The position numbers were made by a program, and so were the translations under genes. Shown piece by piece: positions 1-8,536 of a stretch of 64,000 nt of DNA. This DNA is from an uncultured Bacteroidales bacterium (GTDB lineage Bacteria; Bacteroidota; Bacteroidia; Bacteroidales; Bacteroidaceae). How positions within the stretch are numbered: the first letter of the stretch is position 1; each line of letters opens with the position of its first letter. Under the pieces are notes generated by a model. It was given only the letters and a program-made list of their open reading frames with translations, was not told where the DNA came from and did not search any database. The stretch is from the NCBI GenBank assembly GCA_902801325.1, contig CADCHQ010000012.1, positions 106,249 to 170,248 on the forward strand, given 5' to 3'.

Positions 1-11
1 ACAGTATAGTT

Positions 12-617
12 ATGGCTAGATACACTGGACCAAAAACAAAAATCGCCCGCCGTTTTGGCGAGCCCATCTTTGGTGCTGACAAGGTACTTGCTAAGCGCAA
101 CTATCCTCCTGGTCAGCACGGTAATAACCGTCGCCGCAAGACATCGGAGTATGGCATCATGCTTGCTGAGAAGCAGAAGGCCCGCTACACCTATGGCATA
201 CTCGAGAAGCAGTTCCGTAACATGTTCGACAAGGCAGCCCGCACCAGTGGCATCACCGGTGAGATCCTGCTTCAGAACCTCGAGAGCCGTCTCGACAACA
301 TCGTCTTCCGTTTGGGCATTGCCCCCACACGCGCAGCAGCCCGTCAGCTCGTCAACCACCGTCACATCACCGTCGATGGCAAGGTTGTCGGCATTGCTAG
401 CTACAGCGTAGCTCCCGGCCAGATAGTCGGTGTGCGTGAGCGCAGCAAGTCCTTCGAAGTCATTGCCGAATCTTTGGCTGGCTTCAACCACGCTAAGTAT
501 CCTTGGCTGGAGTGGGACGAGAACAGCATGTCGGGCAAGTACCTCCACAAGCCCGAGCGCGCTGACATCCCCGAGAACATTAAGGAGCAGTTGATCGTTG
601 AGTTTTACTCTAAATAA
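12..617 (+). CDS. rpsD: 30S ribosomal protein S4
   Basis: Primary 16S rRNA-binding protein of the small subunit that nucleates 30S body assembly. The 201-residue protein begins [20 protein letters not shown], a typical bacterial S4 start, and carries the S4 RNA-binding domain at about residues 90-155 ([10 protein letters not shown], then [16 protein letters not shown]). Length is normal. The start lies 11 bases into the window, so its leader and the expected upstream neighbours (rpsM, rpsK) are outside. It is followed by rpoA after 10 bases, the usual alpha-operon order in Bacteroidetes, so autogenous control by S4 is possible but cannot be seen here. Confidence 0.98.
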   Translation: MARYTGPKTKIARRFGEPIFGADKVLAKRNYPPGQHGNNRRRKTSEYGIMLAEKQKARYTYGILEKQFRNMFDKAARTSGITGEILLQNLESRLDNIVFRLGIAPTRAAARQLVNHRHITVDGKVVGIASYSVAPGQIVGVRERSKSFEVIAESLAGFNHAKYPWLEWDENSMSGKYLHKPERADIPENIKEQLIVEFYSK

Positions 618-627
618 TAGTTTCAAA

Positions 628-1620
628 ATGGCGATATTAGCATTTCAAAAACCTGAAAAAGTTATAATGTTGGAAGCGGACGAACGCTACGGCAAGTTTG
701 AGTTTCGTCCCCTCGAAGGTGGCTTTGGTACTACCGTAGGTAATGCTTTACGCCGAATACTTCTTTCCTCATTAGACGGATTCGCAATCAACACCGTTTC
801 TATCGGCGGTGTCGAGCACGAGTTTGCCACCGTTCCCGGTGTGAAGGAAGATGTAACCAACATCATACTGAATCTGAAACAAGTAAGATTCAAGAGAACA
901 GTAGAAGAATTCGAGAACGAGAAAATTAATGTCACCGTCGAGAAGACCACTGAGCTTAAGGCTGGCGACTTTAATAAGTACCTGACTGGATTTGAAGTGT
1001 TAAACCCGGAGTTGGTTATTTGCCATTTGGACCCCAAGGCCACGATGCAGATTCAAATATCCGTCAACAAGGGCCGTGGCTACGTGCCTGCTGATGAGAA
1101 CCGCGAATACTGCACCGATGTCAATGTCATTCCCATCGACTCTATCTACACCCCCATCCGTAACGTGAAGTATGCCGTCGAGAACTATCGTGTCGAGCAG
1201 AAGACCGACTACGAGAAGCTCGTGCTGGAAATCACCACGGACGGTAGCATCCATCCGAAGGATGCACTGAAGGAGGCTGCTAAGATACTCATCTATCACT
1301 TCATGCTCTTCTCCGACGAGAAGATTACGCTGGAGAACACAGATGTGGATGGCAATGAAGAGTTCGACGAGGAAATTCTTCACATGCGTCAGCTTCTGAA
1401 GACCAAGCTCACCGATATGGATCTCAGCGTGCGCGCTCTCAACTGCCTCAAGGCCGCCAATGTCGATACACTCGGCGACCTCGTACAGTTCCAGAAGACC
1501 GACCTCCTGAAGTTCCGCAACTTCGGTAAGAAGTCTCTCATGGAGCTTGACGACATGTTCGAACGCCTCAACCTCTCCTTCGGGACCGACATCTCTAAGT
1601 ATAAACTTGACAAAGATTAA
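628..1620 (+). CDS. rpoA: DNA-directed RNA polymerase subunit alpha
   Basis: Alpha subunit of RNA polymerase; the N-terminal domain dimerises and holds beta and beta', and the C-terminal domain contacts upstream DNA and activators. The frame is open from 598, but [18 protein letters not shown] at 628 is the family start, giving 330 residues. Motifs: [20 protein letters not shown] with RILLSS next to it (N-terminal dimer interface, about 25-45) and the helix-hairpin-helix alpha-CTD at about 260-320 ([34 protein letters not shown]). It lies 10 bases after rpsD and 8 before rplQ, so the three are co-transcribed. Confidence 0.98.
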   Translation: MAILAFQKPEKVIMLEADERYGKFEFRPLEGGFGTTVGNALRRILLSSLDGFAINTVSIGGVEHEFATVPGVKEDVTNIILNLKQVRFKRTVEEFENEKINVTVEKTTELKAGDFNKYLTGFEVLNPELVICHLDPKATMQIQISVNKGRGYVPADENREYCTDVNVIPIDSIYTPIRNVKYAVENYRVEQKTDYEKLVLEITTDGSIHPKDALKEAAKILIYHFMLFSDEKITLENTDVDGNEEFDEEILHMRQLLKTKLTDMDLSVRALNCLKAANVDTLGDLVQFQKTDLLKFRNFGKKSLMELDDMFERLNLSFGTDISKYKLDKD

Positions 1621-1628
1621 TCACTACA

Positions 1629-2150
1629 ATGAGACATAATAAGAAATTCAACCATCTTAGCCGTACCGCATCGCACCGCAGCGCGATGCTTGCCAACATG
1701 GCCATTTCGCTCATCATGCACAAGCGAATCAACACCACCGTTGCAAAGGCTAAGGCTCTGCGTAAGTACGTCGAGCCACTGATCAACCGCTCGAAGCAGG
1801 ACACCACGGCCAATCGCCGTCTCGTGTTCAGCTACCTGCAGAACAAGTATGCCATCACCGAGCTCTTCCAGGTTATCTCTGAGAAGGTTGCCGACCGTCC
1901 CGGTGGCTACACCCGCATCATTAAGACTGGCTTCCGTCAGGGCGATGCAGCAGCAACCTGCTTCATCGAACTCGTTGACTTCGACGAGAACATGCTCAAG
2001 ACTCAGAAGAAGACCCGTCGCACCCGTCGCTCTAAGAAGTCGACTGGCGCCGAGGCTCCTGTTGCTGAGCAGCCCGTTGCCGAGCAGCCTGCAGAAGCTC
2101 CCGTTGAGGCACCTGCCGAGGAAGCTCCTGCTGCCGAAACTGCAGAATAA
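1629..2150 (+). CDS. rplQ: 50S ribosomal protein L17
   Basis: Large-subunit protein near the peptide exit tunnel. The first 115 or so residues are canonical ([20 protein letters not shown], then [19 protein letters not shown]). Residues from about 130 to 173 are a low-complexity tail: a basic stretch ([11 protein letters not shown]) followed by acidic Ala/Pro/Glu repeats of the type [14 protein letters not shown]. Such tails are familiar on Bacteroidetes L17 and account for the length of 173 against about 120-130 elsewhere. It is the last gene of the operon; a terminator starts 28 bases after the stop. Confidence 0.97.
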   Translation: MRHNKKFNHLSRTASHRSAMLANMAISLIMHKRINTTVAKAKALRKYVEPLINRSKQDTTANRRLVFSYLQNKYAITELFQVISEKVADRPGGYTRIIKTGFRQGDAAATCFIELVDFDENMLKTQKKTRRTRRSKKSTGAEAPVAEQPVAEQPAEAPVEAPAEEAPAAETAE

Positions 2151-2177
2151 CAGTTACAATCATACTGCTATAAGGCC

Positions 2178-2218
2178 GAGTGCCGCATCCCTTCATTGGG
2201 GTGTGGCACTCTCTTTTT
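2178..2218 (+). terminator. Terminator after rplQ
   Basis: Stem GAGTGCCGCATCCC (2178-2191) pairs with GGGGTGTGGCACTC (2198-2211) with two G-U or mismatched positions and a 6-base loop, followed by TCTTTTT. It fits a rho-independent terminator for the rpsD-rpoA-rplQ operon. Confidence 0.85.
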
Positions 2219-2229
2219 GCCTCGCTCGT

Positions 2230-2355
2230 AACCCCTAGGCCTTATTGCAGAACCCCTAGGCCTTATTGCAGAACCCTTAGGCCTTATCGCAGACCCCCTA
2301 GGCCTTATCGCGGAAGCCCTAGGCCTTATTCCGGAAGCCCTAGGGCTTAGAGAGT
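2230..2355. repeat. 21-bp tandem palindromic repeat, 6 units
   Basis: Six consecutive units with a 21-base period start at 2230, 2251, 2272, 2293, 2314 and 2335. Each is centred on CCTAGG; the last contains a perfect 14-base palindrome, AAGCCCTAGGGCTT (2335-2348), and the others are decayed versions (for example 12 of 14 in unit 5). Because 21 is a multiple of three, the minus strand stays open as a 7-residue peptide repeat (IRPRGSA), which is judged spurious. It lies directly behind the rplQ terminator. Confidence 0.9.
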
Positions 2356-2662
2356 AGGGCATAGGAGAGAGTTTTCACTACTCTCTTGCTCCTCTTCGTT
2401 ACGCAAGGATCTTGACGATTTGACGATTTGACAATTTACAATTTTTACTTAAGAGATGGCGAGCGGAGACTCTTTTTGGGGTTTTGCCCTACCTCTGAGG
2501 CTTCTTCGAAGTCTCTTAGGTAGGATGCACCTCGGAAATGCTAAATTTATAGCAACGTAGCTTCGCTACTCGACCTATCGGTCTTATGCATCCCAATAAT
2601 CAAACAAAAAACATAAGACTACGTCTTTTTTTGATTTTTGGATGCTTTATGTCGCTCTAAAT
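2356..2662. other. Intergenic, no gene; small hairpins and one dispersed repeat
   Basis: No coding signal. It contains a short copy of the dispersed CTTGCTCC repeat (2385-2408) and several imperfect palindromes, for example CCTACCTCTGAGG against its mirror near 2500-2525 and GTAGCTTCGCTAC near 2558-2570. A small AAGAC-TAC-GTCTT stem followed by T residues near 2614-2632 could be a weak terminator. Confidence 0.6.
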
Positions 2663-2693
2663 TTTGCATTTCGCTCGGTTTTCACTACTTTTG
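2663..2693 (+). promoter_or_regulatory. Bacteroidetes promoter for the dockerin-like protein
   Basis: TTTG at 2663-2666, a 19-base spacer, then TACTTTTG at 2686-2693 match the Bacteroidetes housekeeping consensus (TTTG, 19-21, TAnnTTTG). The start codon at 2733 is about 40 bases downstream. Confidence 0.7.
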
Positions 2694-2732
2694 TACCCGA
2701 ATTGTGCAATTACTATTATAAAATTTAATATT

Positions 2733-5700
2733 ATGCTTAAAAAATTACATTTTAAATCATGGCTCCTCATGCTTTGCATGCTTGTAGGAGTCGGAAATGC
2801 GTGGGCGCAAAGTGACTATTCTAGTGATTATACTGGAAATGTTACATTGTCCACGACTGGTGGAACGCAGACTAATACTTGTAAAGTAGTTCTTAATGAA
2901 ACTGAATATAGTGGTATTAAGGCTGGTACAGGCAAAGTCGCTGGTGCTATGAAGATAACAGTTCCTTCGGGCACAAAATATCTTCATATGCATGTTGCAG
3001 GATGGAATGGGGAAACTGTGAAATTATCTGTAACCCCTAGTGGATATTCAGATGTTATTGCTTTAGTTTCAAATTCAGGTATTTCTAACAACAGCCCATT
3101 TACATTCAATGGTGATGCAAATACCTCTGATTATTATAAAGTAGTTACCTTTGGCACAGCATTGACAAATGATACAGAACTTACATTTTCGGCAACAAGC
3201 GGAAAGCGTTTTGTTATCTGGGGTGTAACTGCAGAAAACGAAAGTGCAATCCCCACTGTAGCTACACCTGCCTTTGAACCGGCTGGTGGTACCTATTCTG
3301 AGGCACAGAGCGTGACTATCAGTTGCTCTACAGAAGGGGCTGCTATTCAATACAGTACAGACGGTGATAACTGGAATACTTATAACGGAGCCATTAGTGT
3401 AAATGAGACAACAACGATTCAGGCAAAAGCTACGAAGACAGGTTATAATGACAGCAAAGTTGCTACTGCAACCTATACTATAGTGGCACCGATAACGATT
3501 GCTGCTGCACGTACTCAGGCTACGGGTTCCGTTTTTACAAAGGGTGTTGTAACCAGCTGTGTGGGTGTGACTGGTTATATTCAGGATGCTACTGCTGCCA
3601 TTTGTGTTTATGGTACAAGTCTTACGGTTGGTGATGAGATAACCGTATCAGGTACGCTTACCACTTATAAAGGATTGCTCGAAATCACATCTCCGAGTGT
3701 TACAGTTCTTTCTCATAACAATACTGTTACTCCAACCATAATGACTATTGCGGATATAAATGCGACTAATGCCCCCCAAGGTAAGTATGTTAAGATTGTA
3801 GAAGCAATAGTTACAGCTATCGATGGTCAAAATACGACTATCGAACAAGATGGAGCATCAATCGTAGTTCGTGGTATTTCGTCAGATGTAGAATATGCTG
3901 TAGGCGACGCTCTCACCCTTGAAGGCAATATCGGTTGCTTTGATGTAGTACAGATTGCCAATCCTCAGAATGTGGTGGTTCAGAAGAGCGAAAAGCAGGA
4001 AGCTGGCCTCGCATACGAAACCACAGAATATACCATTAACCTTGGTGAGAGCTTCACAGCTCCCACTCTGACCAACCCCAACAACCTTGCTGTTACCTAT
4101 GAAAGCAGCAATACAGAACTTGCGACAGTAGATGAAAATGGTGCTGTGACAGTTGTTGTAGGCGCTACAGGCACAACTACTATTACGGCATCTTTTGCTG
4201 GCAACGATACCTATCTCCCTGGTTCTGCATCTTACACTCTGACTGTTGTTGACCCCAATGCTCCTGGCGCATCGGCAGATAATCCTTATACTGTAGCGCA
4301 GGCTCGTGCTGCGATTGATGCTGGAACGGGCGTTACGGGTGTATATGCAACTGGTATCGTGTCTAAGATTGTAACTGCATATAATGCAACTTATGGTAAC
4401 ATCACTTACAATATCTCTGCTGACGGTAGCGAAGAGGGTGACCAACTGCAGGCTTATCGTGGTTTCAGTTATAATGGTGAAAACTTTAATTCTGCCGACG
4501 ATATTCAGGTAGGCGACGTTGTTGTTATCTATGGTAATCTGACGAAGCACAACACCACTTATGAGTTTGGCGCAGGCAATCAATTGGTTTCTCTTAACCG
4601 CCCAGTAAATACTGACCCCGTCATCAATGCGGAAGATGTAACTCTTGCTTACGATGCAACCTCTGGCGAAATCGCTTATACGATTTCCAATGTTGACGAA
4701 GGAACTGAACTTGATGACGCTACCCCCAATGCCGACTGGATTAGTGGCATTACTATTGCATCTGATAAGGTAACCTTCACTACCACAGCAAATGAAGGTA
4801 CAGAAGATCGTACGGCTACTATCACTCTCACATATGGTGATGTGACGAAGGATGTTACTGTAACTCAAAGTCACTATGTTGCTCCTGTAATTGATTATGC
4901 AACATTACCGTTTGAATTTGATGGTGGTAGGGCAGACATTGAAACTACAGATGGATTGACTCAAGAAGGACTCGATTCGGATTATGGTTCGTCTCCGAAA
5001 CTTAAGTTTAATTCAACCAACGATGTCGTCATTTTGCACTTCAACGAACAACCTGGCACGCTTACCTTCGACATCAAGGGTAATAGTTTCTCAGGTAGTA
5101 CCTTTAAGGTCCAGACTTCTGCTGATGGTGTTAACTATACAGACCTGAAATCTTATACTACATTAGGTAATACTCAGTCAGAAATAATTGAGGATATCGA
5201 TGCTACTGTTCGTTATATCAAGTGGATATACACGGAGAAAGTTTCTGGCAATGTCGCTCTTGGTAACATAACACTTGCCAAGTATACCAATAAGCAGGAT
5301 GCAACTGTTAGCTTCAAGAAGGATGGTGAGGCAATCACCACTTTGGAGGCTAGTCTAAATGCCGAAATTGAGGTCGCAGTTGAATGTAGTGTTGAGGGTG
5401 CTGAACTTAACATTACAAGCAGTAACTCACGTGTCGCTAAATATGAAGACGGTGTAGTTAAGGCTCTGGCCGAAGGTGAGGCTACAATTACTGCCACCTT
5501 TGCTGGCAACGAGAACTACAAGGCTGCAACGGCAACGCTGGTTGTGACGGTAGTTGATAATCGTCAGGACGTTACACTTGCCTTTAATGACATTCCTGCT
5601 GAAATCAATATCAATGAGACTGCTACTTATGCTGTAACGGCTACTCCCGCCGTTGAAGGTGTTACTTACAGCAGTTCTGCTCCCGCTGTTGTTTCTGTAG

Positions 5701-6581
5701 ACGAGAACACGGGCGAAATCGAGGCTCTGGCTGTAGGTACAGCTACAATTACTGCCACCTTTGCTGGTAACAATAGTTATAAGGCTGCTACGGCTACCTA
5801 CACCATTAAGGTGGTTAACCCAGATTTTGTAGCAAGTAAGTATGAGCTCGTTACTGATGCTTCAACCCTGGTGGCTGGTGATGAGATTGTATTTGGATAT
5901 ATTGGTACATATACAACTTCTGGTACTGAATATGAAACTGCGCAAGTTATGTCTACAGAGTACAATAGTACAAATAAGATTTATGGTGCATTAGACATGA
6001 TATCGCATAATAATGATAATATAATTGAGATTCAGGATGGGACTGCCATTATAACTTTGGGTGGTTCTATTGGTGCTTGGACATTCCAGATGCCCGATGG
6101 AAAATATCTTGTTTCGAACGGTAGGGCAAAGAATGAGGATGGTACCAATCTTCCCTCCAAAAATGAAAATATTATTGAAACGACAGAGGACAACACTGAT
6201 ACTCATGCTCAAGCAACAATTGCGATTGATGGTGAAGGCAATGCCACAGTTCTCTTCCAAGGTGGAAATGGTGCAAACAATCTTTGCTACAATGTTAATA
6301 ATGGAAAGAACCAGCGATTCTCCTGCTATGTAACTGCACAAACTGGTCTTCAAATTTACAAGAAGGTGTCCTCCAGCGAGTTCCTGAAAGGTGATGTGAA
6401 TAATGACAATCAGGTTTCTATTGCCGATGTTACTGCTCTTGTGAATATCATCTTGGGCAAGGCAACTCCTGAGACTAATCCCGAATACAACTTCGAGGCT
6501 GCCAATGTGAATGAGGACGATACTGTTTCGATAGCTGACGTTACTGCCCTTGTAAATATTATATTGGGGAAAGACCAGTAA
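2733..6581 (+). CDS. Secreted multidomain adhesin-like protein with C-terminal dockerin-like repeat
   Basis: Large exported protein (1282 residues from the ATG at 2733; the upstream in-frame start at 2664 overlaps the promoter). A signal peptide begins MLKKLHFKSWLLMLC and is probably cut after NAWA. Domains inferred from sequence feel: chitobiase C-terminal-like module about 173-251; two OB-fold-like modules about 252-410 and 513-622; bacterial Ig-like units about 422-506, 855-941 and 943-1028 (each ends ITATFAGN-type); a BACON-like unit about 630-713; a discoidin-like region about 720-850. The end has two calcium-loop repeats, DVNNDNQVSIADVTALVNII and NVNEDDTVSIADVTALVNII, as in dockerin type I. 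No catalytic domain is visible. Surface carbohydrate binding or adhesion is an inference. Confidence 0.85.
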   Translation: MLKKLHFKSWLLMLCMLVGVGNAWAQSDYSSDYTGNVTLSTTGGTQTNTCKVVLNETEYSGIKAGTGKVAGAMKITVPSGTKYLHMHVAGWNGETVKLSVTPSGYSDVIALVSNSGISNNSPFTFNGDANTSDYYKVVTFGTALTNDTELTFSATSGKRFVIWGVTAENESAIPTVATPAFEPAGGTYSEAQSVTISCSTEGAAIQYSTDGDNWNTYNGAISVNETTTIQAKATKTGYNDSKVATATYTIVAPITIAAARTQATGSVFTKGVVTSCVGVTGYIQDATAAICVYGTSLTVGDEITVSGTLTTYKGLLEITSPSVTVLSHNNTVTPTIMTIADINATNAPQGKYVKIVEAIVTAIDGQNTTIEQDGASIVVRGISSDVEYAVGDALTLEGNIGCFDVVQIANPQNVVVQKSEKQEAGLAYETTEYTINLGESFTAPTLTNPNNLAVTYESSNTELATVDENGAVTVVVGATGTTTITASFAGNDTYLPGSASYTLTVVDPNAPGASADNPYTVAQARAAIDAGTGVTGVYATGIVSKIVTAYNATYGNITYNISADGSEEGDQLQAYRGFSYNGENFNSADDIQVGDVVVIYGNLTKHNTTYEFGAGNQLVSLNRPVNTDPVINAEDVTLAYDATSGEIAYTISNVDEGTELDDATPNADWISGITIASDKVTFTTTANEGTEDRTATITLTYGDVTKDVTVTQSHYVAPVIDYATLPFEFDGGRADIETTDGLTQEGLDSDYGSSPKLKFNSTNDVVILHFNEQPGTLTFDIKGNSFSGSTFKVQTSADGVNYTDLKSYTTLGNTQSEIIEDIDATVRYIKWIYTEKVSGNVALGNITLAKYTNKQDATVSFKKDGEAITTLEASLNAEIEVAVECSVEGAELNITSSNSRVAKYEDGVVKALAEGEATITATFAGNENYKAATATLVVTVVDNRQDVTLAFNDIPAEININETATYAVTATPAVEGVTYSSSAPAVVSVDENTGEIEALAVGTATITATFAGNNSYKAATATYTIKVVNPDFVASKYELVTDASTLVAGDEIVFGYIGTYTTSGTEYETAQVMSTEYNSTNKIYGALDMISHNNDNIIEIQDGTAIITLGGSIGAWTFQMPDGKYLVSNGRAKNEDGTNLPSKNENIIETTEDNTDTHAQATIAIDGEGNATVLFQGGNGANNLCYNVNNGKNQRFSCYVTAQTGLQIYKKVSSSEFLKGDVNNDNQVSIADVTALVNIILGKATPETNPEYNFEAANVNEDDTVSIADVTALVNIILGKDQ

Positions 6582-6639
6582 AAGTTTAACAGTTTAATCG
6601 GGCTCCGCCCTGGTTAACAGTTTAATGGATACAAATAAG

Positions 6640-6672
6640 AAGGCCCGCAACCAATCAGTTGCGGGCCTTCTT
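6640..6672 (+). terminator. Terminator after the dockerin-like protein
   Basis: Perfect 12-base stem AAGGCCCGCAAC (6640-6651) and GTTGCGGGCCTT (6658-6669) with a CAATCA loop, followed by CTTGTTT. Confidence 0.9.
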
Positions 6673-6690
6673 GTTTATTAAGATATTAAA

Positions 6691-6871
6691 GCCCCCTCCC
6701 TGACTGGCCCCCGTCGCGAGTGGGGACTCGCTCCCATTTGTGGGGTCATAGTGACATTCAGTCACTATTCTAAAGACCCCAGTCGCCCCTCAAGGGGAGG
6801 GGAATAATATATAGGTGCAAATAGTCCCAACCCAAACCTCACCCCTAACCCCTCTCCAAAGGGCGAGGGGA
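6691..6871. repeat. C-rich palindromic elements, intergenic copies
   Basis: The space before rlpA holds a variant element at 6691-6802 (GCCCCCTCCCTGACTGG, closing with CCCCTCAAGGGGAGGGG, and enclosing the hairpin AGTGACATTCAGTCACT) and a standard copy at 6836-6871: CTCACCCCTAACCCC, TCTCCAAAGGGCGAGGGG. The standard copy matches those inside queA, mnmA and other genes. No gene is visible from 6582 to 6976; 6900-6970 is an AT-rich run of repeated AACCTA and AAGCTAGTAAGC words. Confidence 0.8.
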
Positions 6872-6976
6872 ACTTTATAGGAAAATATGAGTTGAAAAAA
6901 TGAGAAAAAGCTATTAACCTACTAACCTATTAAGCTAGTAAGCAAATAAGCTAGTAAGCAACTAACCTCCTAAGCT

Positions 6977-7477
6977 TTATTCATCTTTCTCTTGAATAGA
7001 ATCCGGTCGCCAGTCGGGGAAGTCAAATTGGGCGGCAGGAACGAAGTCGAGCTCGATGTCGATGAGGTCCTCGGGTTCCTCCTCTTCGAGACGGAAGGGA
7101 ACGATGCCTCCCTGACGAGAGGTTACTTGTGCAATCTCCACCGGGGCCCATCCGGTCTGCACGATTCCGAGATAGCGTGCGGCGGCACGGCTGAGGTCGA
7201 TGGTGAAGCGACGAGAGTAGGGGCCTCGGTCGGTGACCTGGACGATGACGGCCTTGCCGTTGCGCACGTTGGTCACGCGCAGCCATGTGCCCAGGGCATA
7301 GCGCCGATGGGCGCAGGTGAAACTGTCCTTGTGATAGATGTCGCCGTTGGCCATGCGCCGGCCGTGGAACTTGTCGTGGTAGTACGAGGCTACGCCCCGT
7401 TCCGCCCTCAGTCCCAGGCTGAGGCTTGCGAGCAGGCTACAGGCTATAGCCCAGATGATTATTCTTGTGTTTCTCAT
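6977..7477 (-). CDS. rlpA: RlpA-like septal ring lytic transglycosylase
   Basis: Small exported double-psi beta-barrel protein; RlpA enzymes cut peptide-stripped glycan strands at septa. The start MRNTRIIIWAIACSLL at 7477 gives 166 residues with a signal peptide; an upstream in-frame ATG at 7519 would overlap a likely -7 box (CAAAGTTA, 7490-7497, on this strand). The barrel spans about residues 27-118: GVASYYHDKFHGRRMANGD, and TDRGPYSRRFTIDLSRAAA, which holds the conserved Asp-Arg-Gly and Asp-Leu-Ser positions of the family. The SPOR domain seen in some RlpA proteins is absent; the tail is acidic (LEEEEPEDLIDIELD). It stands alone, divergent from the export cassette. Confidence 0.88.
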   Translation of the reverse strand: MRNTRIIIWAIACSLLASLSLGLRAERGVASYYHDKFHGRRMANGDIYHKDSFTCAHRRYALGTWLRVTNVRNGKAVIVQVTDRGPYSRRFTIDLSRAAARYLGIVQTGWAPVEIAQVTSRQGGIVPFRLEEEEPEDLIDIELDFVPAAQFDFPDWRPDSIQEKDE

Positions 7478-7600
7478 TACTTTACGTGACAAAGTTAAGC
7501 ATTTATTGAGAATAATCAATCAAAGAAGGACAATTTATTTTGTATCTTTGACTACTTTGTAGTCGAAGATAGGGCGCAGAGGGTAAAAACTCATTTAATT

Positions 7601-7633
7601 TTTGGTTTTTCACTCGATTTGCGCTATCTTTGC
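7601..7633 (+). promoter_or_regulatory. Promoter of the polysaccharide export cassette
   Basis: TTTG at 7601-7604, a 20-base spacer, and TATCTTTG at 7625-7632 followed by CACGC. The spacer contains TTTTTCACTC, shared in outline with the promoters at 26281, 39209 and 63070. The start codon is at 7661. Confidence 0.85.
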
Positions 7634-7660
7634 ACGCGAAAATTGAATATACTGACAGAT

Positions 7661-8497
7661 ATGAAGAAAATTTTCTATGTTTTTTGCCTCTTGGCAGTGG
7701 TGGAACTTACTTTGAGCACCACATCGTGCATCTCCACGGAGAAGATTGTCTATCTGCAGGGAGCCGACACCATGTATGCCGTTCCTCAGCAGATTCAGCA
7801 GGCTTTCGAGCTTGAGATTCAGCCCGACGACGAATTGGCCATCTCGGTCAGCAGTCGTTTCCCCGAGGCTATTGCAAAGTTCAATAACAATACCCTGATT
7901 GGTGGCGGCACCAACAGTATGACGGGTAGTAACACGGCTAACACCACTTCGCGTGTGGCATACTTCCTTGTGGACAAGGAGGGTAACATTGAGTTCCCCG
8001 TCTTCGGTACTATCAACACCCGTAACAAGACATGTAAACAACTGGCTCTCGAACTGCAGCAGAAGTTCCAAACTAATGATGTGGAGAAGATTAAGGATGC
8101 TGTGGTCAACGTGAAGGTGATGTCGTTTAAGGTTACCGTATTGGGTGATGTGAAGAATCCAGGTACGCAAACCTTCCAAGGCGAGCGCTTGACTTTGCTC
8201 GAGGCTATTGGTAAGGCTGGTGACATGAATGGTTCTGCTTTGCGTGAGCATGTGTTGGTTGTTCGTGAGATTGGCGACAAGCGCGTGACCTATGATGTCG
8301 ACGTACGTGACCCACAGCAAGTGTTCGATTCGCCTGCCTATTACTTGCAGCAGAACGATATCATCTATGTGCAGCCCAATAAGAGCGTGCGTGTGAAGGG
8401 TTCTACAGGTTATACCCTGCTCTCTGTGCTGGCTACGGCCGTGAGTGTATTGGTGAGTGTAGTTTCGTTGGTTATTGCGCTTACGAAGAAGTATTGA
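7661..8497 (+). CDS. Polysaccharide export outer-membrane lipoprotein (Wza-like)
   Basis: Predicted outer-membrane export protein for capsule or exopolysaccharide, 278 residues from MKKIFYVF at 7661. A lipoprotein signal ends STTSC with the lipidated Cys at residue 23. A Poly_export domain follows (about 45-145; IQPDDELAISVSSRFPEAI and VDKEGNIEFPVFGTI), then an SLBB domain (about 150-235; VTVLGDVKNPGTQTF, LTLLEAIGKAGDM). The end has one hydrophobic segment, LLSVLATAVSVLVSVVSLVI, characteristic of the Bacteroidetes proteins. It is followed 39 bases later by a chain-length/BY-kinase gene, the usual partner; no glycosyltransferases or Wzx/Wzy lie beside the pair. Confidence 0.93.
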   Translation: MKKIFYVFCLLAVVELTLSTTSCISTEKIVYLQGADTMYAVPQQIQQAFELEIQPDDELAISVSSRFPEAIAKFNNNTLIGGGTNSMTGSNTANTTSRVAYFLVDKEGNIEFPVFGTINTRNKTCKQLALELQQKFQTNDVEKIKDAVVNVKVMSFKVTVLGDVKNPGTQTFQGERLTLLEAIGKAGDMNGSALREHVLVVREIGDKRVTYDVDVRDPQQVFDSPAYYLQQNDIIYVQPNKSVRVKGSTGYTLLSVLATAVSVLVSVVSLVIALTKKY

Positions 8498-8530
8498 CCA
8501 TTGAACATTGACCATTGAACATTGACCATT
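8493..8530. repeat. 14-bp tandem repeat between the export genes
   Basis: ATTGACCATTGAAC is present twice (8493-8506 and 8507-8520), followed by a 10-base partial copy. It fills the spacer between the two export genes and overlaps the stop codon of the first. Confidence 0.9.
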
Positions 8531-8536
8531 AGGATT

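Noticed and set aside
598..627. Earlier in-frame start for rpoA
   Set aside because: The ten extra residues overlap rpsD and are not part of the conserved alpha subunit N-terminus.
2168..2362. 64-residue minus-strand frame with IRPRGSA repeats
   Set aside because: It is a translation of the 21-base tandem repeat plus the rplQ terminator; no start signal or conserved sequence.
3882..4874. 330-residue antisense frame inside the dockerin-like gene
   Set aside because: Its sequence is low in family-like features (many Ile, Cys, Ser) and it mirrors a well-supported gene; typical antisense shadow.
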